Assembly: GCA_001914705.1 (NCBI GenBank) | Contig: MNDB01000039.1 | Coordinates: forward strand, 1 to 8,267 | Length of the DNA stretch: 8,267 nucleotides | Source: Actinobacteria bacterium 13_2_20CM_68_14 | Lineage (GTDB): Bacteria > Actinomycetota > Thermoleophilia > Gaiellales > Gaiellaceae | Direction of reading: 5' to 3' | Shown: positions 1-5,546 of the stretch, piece by piece | How positions within the stretch are numbered: position 1 is the stretch's first letter | How the letters are laid out: each line of letters starts with the position of its first letter | Position numbers and translations under genes: made by a program | The notes under the pieces: model-generated | What the model saw: only the letters and a program-made list of their open reading frames with translations | Told to the model about the DNA's origin: nothing | The model's database searches: none

Positions 1-36
1 GAACTCGGAGAGCTCGTCGAGCCAGGCCTGATCCAC
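1..36 (-). CDS. Possible 5' end of a gene running off the left edge
   Basis: Reading leftwards from a GTG at 36-34 gives MDQAWLDELSEF, open to the window edge, with G or C at nearly every third position. The pattern resembles the N-terminus of M20-family peptidases, which often begin with a WLDEL-EFLRIPSVS-like segment, but twelve residues cannot prove this. No Shine-Dalgarno sequence precedes the GTG. A TAAACT box (50-45) ends 8 nt before it, which would suit leaderless transcription. The frame also stays open upstream into the sigma gene, so the start is uncertain. A competing reading on the plus strand (1-45, ending in TGA) is also open and cannot be excluded. Confidence 0.3.
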   Translation of the reverse strand, partial: MDQAWLDELSEF

Positions 37-110
37 GGCGCGTGAGTTTACGGATGCGGCTGCGGCGGCCGCGACCCTGGCGACCGCCTCAGCCGGTGTT
101 GACCGCAGCT

Positions 111-1202
111 TTAGGCCGCGACGTTCTTCAGAGACTGGGCCTCTGCGAGCGCGCGCAGCTTCTTCAGGCTCTGGTTCTCGATCTGCCGGATCCGCTCGCG
201 CGTGACGTTGAACGTCCGCCCGACCTCGTCGAGCGTGCGCGGGTGCTCCCCGTCAAGCCCGTAGCGGAGCTCCAGCACGCGGCGCTCGCGGGGCGAGAGG
301 CTGCTCAGCACGCGCCGCAGCGCCGCCTTCCGCAGCTCCACCTCGGCGACCTCGTCGGGCAGCGCCTCGTTCTCGTCCGTGAGGAAGTGACCGAACTCAG
401 ACTCCTCGTCGTCGCCGACCGGCTTCTCGAGCGACACCGGCGGCTGCGAGCTCCGCCGGATCGACTCGACCTCGGCGGCGTCGAGCTCGAGCTCGTCGCC
501 GATCTCCCAGGCGTAGGGTTCCCGCCCGAGCTCGGCGCGCAGCTTGCGCTCCGTCCGCACGATCTTGTTCAGCTTCTCGACGATGTGGACCGGCATCCGA
601 ATCGTCCTCGCCTTGTCCGCGAGCGCGCGGGCGACCGCCTGTCGGATCCACCAGGTCGCGTAGGTCGAGAACTTGAACCCCTTGCGGTGGTCGAACTTCT
701 CGGCCGCGCGAACGAGGCCGATCGTCCCCTCCTGGATCAGGTCGAGGAACGGCAGACCCTGGTTCCGGTACTTCTTCGCGATCGAGACGACGAGGCGGAG
801 ATTCGCCTCGACCATCTCCTGCTTGGCGCCATGGTCGCCGCGCTCGATCCGCTTGGCCAGCTCGACCTCTTGCGCGGCCGTCAGCAGGTCGACCTTGCCG
901 ACGTCTTTGAGGAAGAGCTGCAGCGAGTCGGTCGAGATCTCGCGCACCTCGGGCTCGGGCTCGACGGGCGCGGTCTCCGGCTCCGCCCCATTCTCGAGGA
1001 CCTCGATCTGCAACTCGTCGAGGGCGTGGTAAAAATCGTCGATCTGCGCGGCGTCGAGCTCCAGCTCGTCCAGCGCCAGCGCGATATCCGTCGCGTTCAG
1101 CGACCCCGTCTGCCGCGCGGCTTCCAGCAGACCCTTGGCCTCGTCCGTTTCGAGCAGCTCTGCGACTGTCGACGGACGGGCCTTTTCGGCTTGCGCGCTC
1201 AA
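111..1202 (-). CDS. rpoD: RNA polymerase sigma-70 factor, RpoD/SigA type
   Basis: A 363-residue sigma-70 factor that directs RNA polymerase core to -10/-35 promoters. Residues 13-70 form a short acidic helical region resembling region 1.1, followed by a Pro/Glu linker. Region 1.2 begins around 92 (DSLQLFLKDVGKV). Region 2 (about 130-205) carries NLRLVVSIAKKY, FLDLIQEG and the promoter-melting and -10 recognition segment FSTYATWWIRQAV. Region 3 follows (about 207-280, with SLEKPVG), then region 4 with the helix-turn-helix at 323-350 (TLDEVGRTFNVTRERIRQIE). The start is TTG. A GGAGG core 7 nt upstream supports it and no better in-frame start is visible. At 363 residues it is a compact primary or group-2 sigma; sequence alone does not say whether it is the only housekeeping copy. 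It is transcribed alone, away from the TPR gene by 267 bp. No clear terminator is visible after its TAA. Confidence 0.95.
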   Translation of the reverse strand: MSAQAEKARPSTVAELLETDEAKGLLEAARQTGSLNATDIALALDELELDAAQIDDFYHALDELQIEVLENGAEPETAPVEPEPEVREISTDSLQLFLKDVGKVDLLTAAQEVELAKRIERGDHGAKQEMVEANLRLVVSIAKKYRNQGLPFLDLIQEGTIGLVRAAEKFDHRKGFKFSTYATWWIRQAVARALADKARTIRMPVHIVEKLNKIVRTERKLRAELGREPYAWEIGDELELDAAEVESIRRSSQPPVSLEKPVGDDEESEFGHFLTDENEALPDEVAEVELRKAALRRVLSSLSPRERRVLELRYGLDGEHPRTLDEVGRTFNVTRERIRQIENQSLKKLRALAEAQSLKNVAA

Positions 1203-1204
1203 GG

Positions 1205-1216
1205 CTCCCCCTCCCC
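1205..1216 (-). promoter_or_regulatory. Strong ribosome binding site that decides a TTG start
   Basis: On the minus strand the 12 bases before the sigma gene read GGGGAGGGGGAG. The GGAGG core (1214-1210) lies 7 nt before TTG at 1202-1200. This is the main reason to accept the TTG as the true start. Confidence 0.7.
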
Positions 1217-1232
1217 GGAAAATCCCTAGCTC

Positions 1233-1260
1233 ACGTTAGTTGGCTTTGTCATGCGGTCAA
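1233..1260 (-). promoter_or_regulatory. Candidate sigma-70 promoter for the sigma gene
   Basis: On the minus strand, TTGACC (1260-1255; 5 of 6 matches to the -35 consensus) is followed after 16 bp by TAACGT (1238-1233; 3 of 6 matches to the -10 consensus). Transcription would begin near 1226, leaving a leader of about 24 nt that contains the strong ribosome binding site. The -10 box is poor, so this is a moderate candidate only. Confidence 0.35.
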
Positions 1261-1382
1261 CCCGTTCTCGAAGATGCGGCACTGTTGCACGCGTTTCGGA
1301 CGGACGCCATAGGCCGATCGGCCCTAATTTCGGATTGTTGGTCCTAGTGCATAGTGCCCTTGACCTTAGCTGGGATTTAGCG

Positions 1383-1411
1383 GCCGCGACGGCAAGCCGC
1401 CACGGCCTTTT
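1383..1411 (+). terminator. Terminator-like hairpin plus T-run, odd orientation
   Basis: Arms GGCCGCGACGG and CCGCCACGGCC pair with two mismatches around a 4-nt CAAG loop and are followed by TTTT (1408-1411) on the plus strand. No plus-strand gene lies upstream that would need it. In the minus direction, which the TPR transcript would use, the hairpin is not followed by a T-run. It may be only a GC-rich stem. Confidence 0.25.
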
Positions 1412-1469
1412 GGTCGGCGTCGCAAGCGAGCGCCTTATGGGGATTGAGGATGGGGGAGCGTCTCCGGCC

Positions 1470-2371
1470 CTACTTGGCTTGCAGTTCCGCGAGAAACTGA
1501 CGCGAGGTTCTACCGAGCAGGGTGGTTTTCCCTTCGCCGTAGGCGAGCCTCAACTCCTGGCCTGCCTTGTTCAGTTGTCCGATCCAAAGCAGCAGCTCGC
1601 CGAGGTGGAAGCGGACGCTCTGGGAACGGGGAAAACGTGGCGCCAGCGGGCCGAGCCTGGAGAACGCGAGGGCCGGCTTCGCCTTCGAGAAGACCCCGAC
1701 TGCGGCGGCGACCTGCGCCTCGGCGTCGTTCGGGGCGAGCCGCGCGGCTGCGGCGAACTGGCTCTCTGCGGAGACCGGTCGCCCGAGGCGCTGCAGCGCC
1801 GAGCCGTAGAGCAGCTTCCCCCGAAAGCCACCGTCGCGGGAGCCGCGCTCCAAGGCGGCGAGCTGCTGCGGCGACGAGAGGCGCCCGATCGAGGCCGGCA
1901 CAGCAAAGCTCGGCACGAACGGCGGCCGCCCGGGAGCGAAGCCCGGGTAGAGCAGGCTCTCGGCAAACACGGCGGCCTGCACGTTCGGATCGCGTGCAAT
2001 CGCCTGTCGCCAGGCGGCCCGAGCGGCCTGGGTCTGCCCGGAGGCGACCTCCGCCAAGCCGAGGTGGAGCAACACGAGTGCACTCGTGGGGTGGTTGTCA
2101 GCTAGCGGGCAAAGATCCGTGCGGCCGCAGCACGCTTGCCGGACGAGTAGAGCTGGTTGGCACGTCGGAGCGCGACCGCCTCCGGGTCGGTTCGGACACC
2201 GAGGTCGAGCACGAGCGCCGGCGCACGGCCGGACGGGGTCGCTGTGGTCTGTGTTTGAGCCGTCGCGCTCGGCGTGCTGGTTCGCGTGAATGCCACCGTG
2301 CCGACAACGAGCGCGGCGGCGCCCACGGCGGCAAGGGCGACGATCAAGTACGTGTGTGCGCGCGCGGTCAC
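1470..2371 (-). pseudogene. Membrane-anchored TPR-like protein, broken by a frameshift
   Basis: The 5' part starts at GTG 2371 and reads 89 residues to a TAG at 2104-2102. It has one hydrophobic helix near residues 8-28 (signal anchor), a Thr/Ser/Pro-rich linker, then the start of a helical repeat ending RAAAARIFAR. The next frame immediately continues a sensible repeat protein (ADNHPTSALVLLHLGLAEVA...), with TPR-like helix pairs such as AARAAWRQAIARDPN and SAESQFAAAARLAPNDAEA. Adding one base after TA at 2104-2103 makes a Tyr codon and restores a protein of exactly 300 residues. No slippery heptamer is visible at the junction, so this is a one-base deletion or a sequence error rather than programmed frameshifting. 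The product would be an extracytoplasmic TPR scaffold of unknown partner. The gene is divergent from the rhodanese-E1 gene, with 44 bp between starts. Confidence 0.75.
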
Positions 2372-2415
2372 ACCACGACGATAGCCCGCGACAAGTCGCT
2401 ATAAATTGGAAAGCA
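2372..2415. promoter_or_regulatory. Compact divergent promoter region with a small palindrome
   Basis: Only 44 bp separate the two divergent starts. On the plus strand, TATAAAT (2400-2406) is a good -10 box 9 nt before the ATG at 2416, so the mRNA would have almost no leader. GGAAAG (2408-2413) could be a weak Shine-Dalgarno sequence only if transcription starts further upstream. On the minus strand, TATCGT (2383-2378) ends 6 nt before the GTG at 2371, a leaderless arrangement. No good -35 is visible for either. The near-palindrome GCGAC-AA-GTCGC (2388-2399) abuts the plus-strand -10 and could be an operator affecting both genes. The operator role is inference. Confidence 0.4.
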
Positions 2416-3588
2416 ATGAGCTCGTACCGCGATTTTCTCCAGGAGACCCGACAGCAGATCGACGAGATCGACGCCGAACGGGCACACGAGCTCCACGACG
2501 ACGCCGATCCGGCCATCTTCCTCGACGTCCGCGAGCGCGAGGAGTGGGACGAGGGCCACATCCCCGGCGCAGTCCACCTTCCCCGCGGCTGGCTCGAATC
2601 GCGGATCGAGCAAGCGGTCCCCGACCGCGCACGGCCAATCGTCGCGTACTGCGCCTCCGGCAACCGCTCGACGTTCGCAGCCCGGACGCTCGAGGAGCTC
2701 GGGTACGAGAACGTCGTCTCGCTGGCCGGCGGCATCAACGACTGGAAGCGCCACGGCTACCCGCTCGAGGTCCCGGCCGGCGCGCTTGCCCCGGAGCAGC
2801 GCACCCGCTACAGCCGCCATCTGCTGATCCCCGAGGTCGGCGAAGAAGGTCAGCTGAAGCTGCTCCAGTCCCGGATTCTCTTGATCGGCGCGGGCGGTCT
2901 CGGTTCGCCCGCTGCGCTCTACCTGGCCGCCGCCGGTGTCGGGACGCTCGGGATCGTCGACGCCGACGTCGTCGACGAGACCAACCTGCAACGCCAGATC
3001 CTCCATTCGACAGCCTCGCTCGGCGAGCCGAAGGTCGAGTCGGCGGCGCGGACGATCCGAGAGCTCAACCCCGACGTCGAGGTCAAGGCTTACAAGGAGC
3101 AGCTGACCTCGGAGAACATCGAGCGGATCCTCGCCGACGGATGGGACGTGATCGTCGACGGCGCCGACAACTTCCCGACCCGCTACCTCGTCAACGATGC
3201 CGCGGTCTGGCACGACCTCCCGCTCGTCCACGGCTCGATCTTCCGCTTCGAGGGGCAGGCGACCGTCTTCAAACCGCATGACGGCCCCTGTTACCGCTGT
3301 CTCTTCCCGCAGCCGCCGCCGCCCGAACTGGCGCCGAGCTGCGCCGAGGGCGGCGTGCTCGGCGTGCTGCCCGGCGTGATCGGCTCGCTGCAGGCGAGCG
3401 AGGCAATCAAGCTCGCGCTCGGGATCGGCGAGCCGTTGATCGGACGGCTGCTGCTCTTCGACGCGCTGACGACGATCTTCACCGAGGTTGCGCTTCGCCG
3501 TGATCCGGACTGCCCGGTCTGCGGGGAGAACCCGACGATCAACGAGTACATCGACTACGTCGAGTTCTGCAATCCGGTGCGCGCATGA
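2416..3588 (+). CDS. moeB: Rhodanese-E1 (ThiF/MoeB) fusion, sulfur-carrier activating enzyme
   Basis: A 390-residue cytoplasmic enzyme that adenylates the C-terminal glycine of a ubiquitin-like sulfur carrier and passes sulfur to it. Residues 20-120 are a rhodanese domain with FLDVRE and the active loop CASGNRS (Cys79 is the persulfide cysteine). Residues 126-385 are a ThiF/MoeB E1 domain: RYSRHLLIPE, the ATP-binding GAGGLGS (158-164), NLQRQILH, and DGADNFPTRYLVND. Zn-binding pairs are C292/C295 and C366/C369, and Cys309 lies in PSCAEGGVLG at the conserved E1 cysteine position. In the best-known actinobacterial and eukaryotic relatives (MoeZ, MOCS3) the rhodanese is C-terminal, so the domain order here is reversed. 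The ATG at 2416 gives the first credible domain start; upstream in-frame sequence is Arg-rich shadow. Its stop overlaps the next ATG by 4 bp (ATGA), indicating translational coupling to the CysO-CysM frame. The likely partner is CysO, with MoaD or ThiS as alternatives. Confidence 0.93.
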   Translation: MSSYRDFLQETRQQIDEIDAERAHELHDDADPAIFLDVREREEWDEGHIPGAVHLPRGWLESRIEQAVPDRARPIVAYCASGNRSTFAARTLEELGYENVVSLAGGINDWKRHGYPLEVPAGALAPEQRTRYSRHLLIPEVGEEGQLKLLQSRILLIGAGGLGSPAALYLAAAGVGTLGIVDADVVDETNLQRQILHSTASLGEPKVESAARTIRELNPDVEVKAYKEQLTSENIERILADGWDVIVDGADNFPTRYLVNDAAVWHDLPLVHGSIFRFEGQATVFKPHDGPCYRCLFPQPPPPELAPSCAEGGVLGVLPGVIGSLQASEAIKLALGIGEPLIGRLLLFDALTTIFTEVALRRDPDCPVCGENPTINEYIDYVEFCNPVRA

Positions 3589-3781
3589 GCGTGGTGCGAA
3601 TTCCGCCCACGCTGCGGGCCGAGACGGGCGGCGAGCGCGAGGTGATCGTCGAAGGCGAGACCGTGCAAGACCTGCTGAACGATCTGACCTCCCGTTTCCC
3701 GGGCCTCCAGGGCCAGCTCGAGTACGCGAACGTCTACGTCGGCGGCGAGGACATATTCTCCTGCCGGCAATGGCGGGAGGG
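3585..3781 (+). pseudogene. cysO: cysO (ubiquitin-like sulfur carrier), internally deleted and frame-shifted
   Basis: CysO is a MoaD-like beta-grasp protein whose free C-terminal Gly-Gly carries sulfur as a thiocarboxylate. Its front half is read from 3585 to 3752, ending GGED. CysO proteins then have about 17 residues (a GL-T-DGD-like segment) before a terminal ILPAVAGG-like motif. Here ILLPAMAGG is encoded at 3755-3781 in a different frame, only 2 nt after GGED. A loss of about 49 nt (51 expected, 2 present) explains both the missing residues and the frame change. In its own frame the Gly-Gly is followed by CEGLSLGV and then TGA (3806-3808), so it would not be C-terminal. The loop before ANVYV is also shorter than in M. 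tuberculosis CysO. As written, no normal CysO can be translated. Confidence 0.75.
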
Positions 3782-4751
3782 TGTGAGGGACTGTCCCTCG
3801 GTGTTTGAGGGACTGTCCCGAAAAACAGCCCGAAGCCTGCTCGATCTCATCGGAAAGACACCGCTCGTCGAGCTCCCTAGGCTGTCCCCCCGGCCCGAAG
3901 TCCAGCTCTACGCGAAGCTCGAGGGACAGAATCCGACCGGCTCGATCAAGGACCGCGTCGCGCTTGCGATGGTCGAGGAGGCCGAAGCGCGGGGCGAGCT
4001 CGAGCCTGGGCGCGAGCTGCTCGAGCCCACGAGCGGCAACACGGGGATCGCGCTCGCGCTCGTCGCGAAGCTGAAGGGCTACTCGCTCACCTGTGTGATG
4101 CCCGAGAACGTGACCGAGGAGCGCCGACGGCTGCTCCGGCTCTACGGCGCCGAGATCGTCGAGTCGCCGGGATCCGAGGGCTCGAACGGCGCCGTTCGCC
4201 TGGCGCAAGAGTTGGCGGCGAAGGAGCCGCGCTACTTCATGCCGTTCCAGTACGGCAACCCGGCCAACCCGCAAGCCCACTACCAAGGCACCGGCACCGA
4301 GATCGCCGATGCGCTCGACCGCGTCGACGTGCTCGTCGCGGGACTCGGCACCGGCGGGACGCTGATGGGCGCCGGCGAACGGTTGCGCGAGAGCTTCCCC
4401 GAGGTCGTCGTCGCGGCTGCCGAGCCGCTGCCCGGCGACCCCGTCATGGGCCTGCGCTCGCTCGAGGACGGCTACGTGCCGCCGATCCTCGACGTCTCGA
4501 AGCTCGACCGCAAGCTGCTCGTCTCGAACGCCGAGGCCGTCGCGGGCGTGCGCGCACTGCTGGACGAGGAAGGCGTGTTCGCGGGCGTCTCCGCCGGGGC
4601 GGTCGTCCACGTGGCCCGCAAGCTCGCGGCCGAAATCGACGAAGGCGTAATCGTCGCGATCCTCGCCGACGCCGGCTGGAAGTACCTCTCGGCCTCCTTC
4701 TGGGATGCGGACGACGTCGAGGGCGAGATGGAGGCCGATCTCTGGTGGTGA
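3585..4751 (+). CDS. cysM: CysO remnant joined in frame to CysM (O-phosphoserine sulfhydrylase)
   Basis: This 388-codon frame joins two genes that are separate in Mycobacterium tuberculosis. Residues 1-56 match the first part of the ubiquitin-like carrier CysO (RIPPTLRAETGG..., ANVYVGGED). Residues 57-80 match nothing, and CysM begins near residue 82 (ARSLLDLIGKTPLVELP). CysM is a fold-type II PLP enzyme: Lys122 in GSIKDR binds PLP, EPTSGNTG (147-154) binds substrate, and GTGGT (256-260) binds the PLP phosphate. Arg291 in GLRSLEDGYVP aligns with Arg220 of M. tuberculosis CysM, which selects O-phosphoserine. The end, EADLWW, resembles that enzyme's closing C-terminal tail. CysM appears complete, making CysO-cysteine from O-phosphoserine and CysO thiocarboxylate. 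It has no ATG at its expected start; in-frame GTG codons at 3783 and 3801 are the only nearby options. Whether cells make the fusion or a shorter CysM is unresolved. Confidence 0.88.
   Translation: MSVVRIPPTLRAETGGEREVIVEGETVQDLLNDLTSRFPGLQGQLEYANVYVGGEDIFSCRQWREGVRDCPSVFEGLSRKTARSLLDLIGKTPLVELPRLSPRPEVQLYAKLEGQNPTGSIKDRVALAMVEEAEARGELEPGRELLEPTSGNTGIALALVAKLKGYSLTCVMPENVTEERRRLLRLYGAEIVESPGSEGSNGAVRLAQELAAKEPRYFMPFQYGNPANPQAHYQGTGTEIADALDRVDVLVAGLGTGGTLMGAGERLRESFPEVVVAAAEPLPGDPVMGLRSLEDGYVPPILDVSKLDRKLLVSNAEAVAGVRALLDEEGVFAGVSAGAVVHVARKLAAEIDEGVIVAILADAGWKYLSASFWDADDVEGEMEADLWW
3784..3819. repeat. Pair of palindromic direct repeats at the cysO-cysM junction
   Basis: TGAGGGACTGTCCC occurs at 3784-3797 and again, identically, at 3806-3819 (period 22). 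Each copy contains GGGAC-T-GTCCC, an inverted repeat; in the first copy the arms extend to 7 bp (GAGGGAC/GTCCCTC). The pair starts 2 nt after the last Gly codon of the cysO tail, where a stop is expected, and ends 24 nt before the first clearly conserved CysM codons. Paired copies of GGGACTGTCCC-type palindromes recall short dispersed repeats of bacterial genomes, but I cannot confirm copy number from one window. Confidence 0.8.
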
Positions 4752-5116
4752 TCGGAGCCGAGGTGCGCGCCGCGCTCGAGGAGCACGCGCGGGCCGAGGC
4801 GCCGAACGAGGCCTGCGGTGTCGTCGTCCTCCGTGACGGCGAGGCCGAACGCTACGAAGCCGGCCGCAACCGTGCGGCCTCGCCCTACCGCTTCGAGCTG
4901 GACGTCGATCCCGCCGTTTGGTTCCTCGAGGACGACGGCTACGAGCTCGCGGTCTTCCACTCGCACGTCTCGGCGCCGGCGAGGCCGTCGCGTACCGACG
5001 TCGAGAACATCGGCCTCTGGGAAGGCCGGCCGTACTTGATCCTCTCGCTCGGGACGAGAGAGCTGGCCGCCTTCACGATCGAAGGCGGCCGCATCTCCGA
5101 GCTAGCCGTCGGCTAA
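4748..5116 (+). CDS. mec: Mec, JAMM/MPN+ metallopeptidase releasing cysteine from CysO
   Basis: A 122-residue zinc peptidase. Counting from the GTG at 4745, it has the complete JAMM signature: Glu22 (NEACGVVV), then HSHVSAPARPSRTD, giving the H-S-H-x7-S-x2-D pattern with His72, His74, Ser82 and Asp85. In M. tuberculosis, Mec cuts the CysO-cysteine adduct to free cysteine and regenerate CysO, and there it also sits beside cysO and cysM. Two adjacent GTG codons could start it. I chose 4748 because it gives the standard 4-bp GTGA overlap with the CysM stop; 4745 would add one residue. It is the last gene of the plus-strand cluster. Its stop overlaps the convergent cupredoxin stop by 4 bp, leaving no room for a terminator between them. 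Confidence 0.92.
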   Translation: MIGAEVRAALEEHARAEAPNEACGVVVLRDGEAERYEAGRNRAASPYRFELDVDPAVWFLEDDGYELAVFHSHVSAPARPSRTDVENIGLWEGRPYLILSLGTRELAAFTIEGGRISELAVG

Positions 5117-5475
5117 GTCGACTTGAACGTCCCCTTCATGCCCAGAGCGGCATGGGAGTCGATCGTGCAGATGTACTTGTGGGGGCCCTTGGTCAGGGTG
5201 ACCTTGAGCGTCGCCGACTTGCCGGGGCCCACCTTCGCCGTCTTCTTGCCCGCGATCTTGAAGTCGTGGGCGGTCTTGCCCTTGTTCGTGACCTTGAAGA
5301 TGGTGACCCCATGGCGTGCGGTCTTCGTGGACAACACGAACTTGAACTCGCTCGCCTTCACAGTCACGGTTGTCGCGGCCGCGGCGTGCATCCGGGCTAC
5401 GGCCAGCGGCGTCACCGCGAGCACGGCGACGAGAGCTGCGAGGACGACCCCAGTCGAAAGCTTCAGTCTCAGCAT
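5113..5475 (-). CDS. Secreted cupredoxin (plastocyanin/azurin-like)
   Basis: A 120-residue exported blue-copper-type protein. Residues 1-34 are a signal peptide: LRLK, then a hydrophobic core, then an Ala-rich end. The remainder is a single beta-sandwich domain (TVTVKASEFKFVLS, GVTIFKVTNKG, SATLKVTL). Type-1 copper ligands are all visible: His70 in TAHDF, then Cys103, His108 and Met113 in YICTIDSHAALGMKG. It probably acts outside the membrane as an electron carrier or copper-binding protein; the redox partner is unknown. The ATG at 5475 is supported by AAGGAG (5485-5480) 4 nt upstream. A CorC-type gene lies 71 bp upstream on the same strand, so co-transcription is possible but not shown. There is no lipobox, so it is probably soluble rather than a lipoprotein. 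Confidence 0.9.
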   Translation of the reverse strand: MLRLKLSTGVVLAALVAVLAVTPLAVARMHAAAATTVTVKASEFKFVLSTKTARHGVTIFKVTNKGKTAHDFKIAGKKTAKVGPGKSATLKVTLTKGPHKYICTIDSHAALGMKGTFKST

Positions 5476-5479
5476 TTGA

Positions 5480-5485
5480 CTCCTT
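5480..5485 (-). promoter_or_regulatory. Ribosome binding site of the cupredoxin gene
   Basis: AAGGAG on the minus strand lies 4 nt before the ATG (5475-5473) and fixes that start, which also begins a proper signal peptide. Confidence 0.65.
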
Positions 5486-5524
5486 GCAGACGAGGAACGA
5501 TTGCCGGAACGAGCATACGTATCT

Positions 5525-5542
5525 GGGTCGCTTCTCGGACCC
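5525..5542 (-). terminator. Weak hairpin between the CorC-type and cupredoxin genes
   Basis: GGGTC and GACCC form a 5-bp stem with an 8-nt loop just after the stop of the CorC-type gene. No T-run follows on the minus strand, so it would be a poor intrinsic terminator. It may let transcription continue into the cupredoxin gene. Confidence 0.25.
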
Positions 5543-5546
5543 TTGT

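Larger units (their letters stand above)
1203..1469. other. Intergenic region with palindromes, no gene seen
   Basis: This stretch separates the sigma gene start from the TPR gene stop. It is less GC-rich than the flanking genes. It contains the sigma gene promoter candidate, a perfect 12-bp palindrome GGCCGATCGGCC (1312-1323), a small direct repeat of TAGTGC (1345-1350 and 1352-1357), and a GC-rich imperfect hairpin (1383-1407). The plus-strand frame stays open across it, but the translation resembles no family I recognise and its third-position composition is not gene-like. I found no tRNA-like T-arm. Confidence 0.5.

Noticed and set aside
66..110. Intrinsic terminator after the sigma gene
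   Set aside because: The region is GC-rich with a GCGGCCGC palindrome, but there is no stem followed by a T-run on the minus strand.
42..1229. Long plus-strand open frame opposite the sigma gene
   Set aside because: It is the antisense shadow of an unmistakable sigma factor. Its Leu/Arg/Asp-rich translation is typical of GC-rich shadows and shows no domain.
2085..2110. Programmed -1 frameshift in the TPR-like gene
   Set aside because: No X-XXY-YYZ slippery heptamer precedes the TAG in the proper frame, and no obvious downstream stimulatory stem was found.
2368..3279. Minus-strand open frame opposite the rhodanese-E1 gene
   Set aside because: Shadow; the plus-strand frame has complete rhodanese and E1 motifs.
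3555..4610. Long minus-strand open frame opposite CysO-CysM
   Set aside because: Shadow of the CysM coding sequence; no recognisable motifs in the translation.
2416..5116. Ubiquitin-like antiviral system (E1 + Ubl + JAMM, as in Bil or type II CBASS)
   Set aside because: The E1 carries a rhodanese and MoeB features, and the fourth gene is a CysM with O-phosphoserine specificity. This is cysteine synthesis, and no E2 or effector gene is present.
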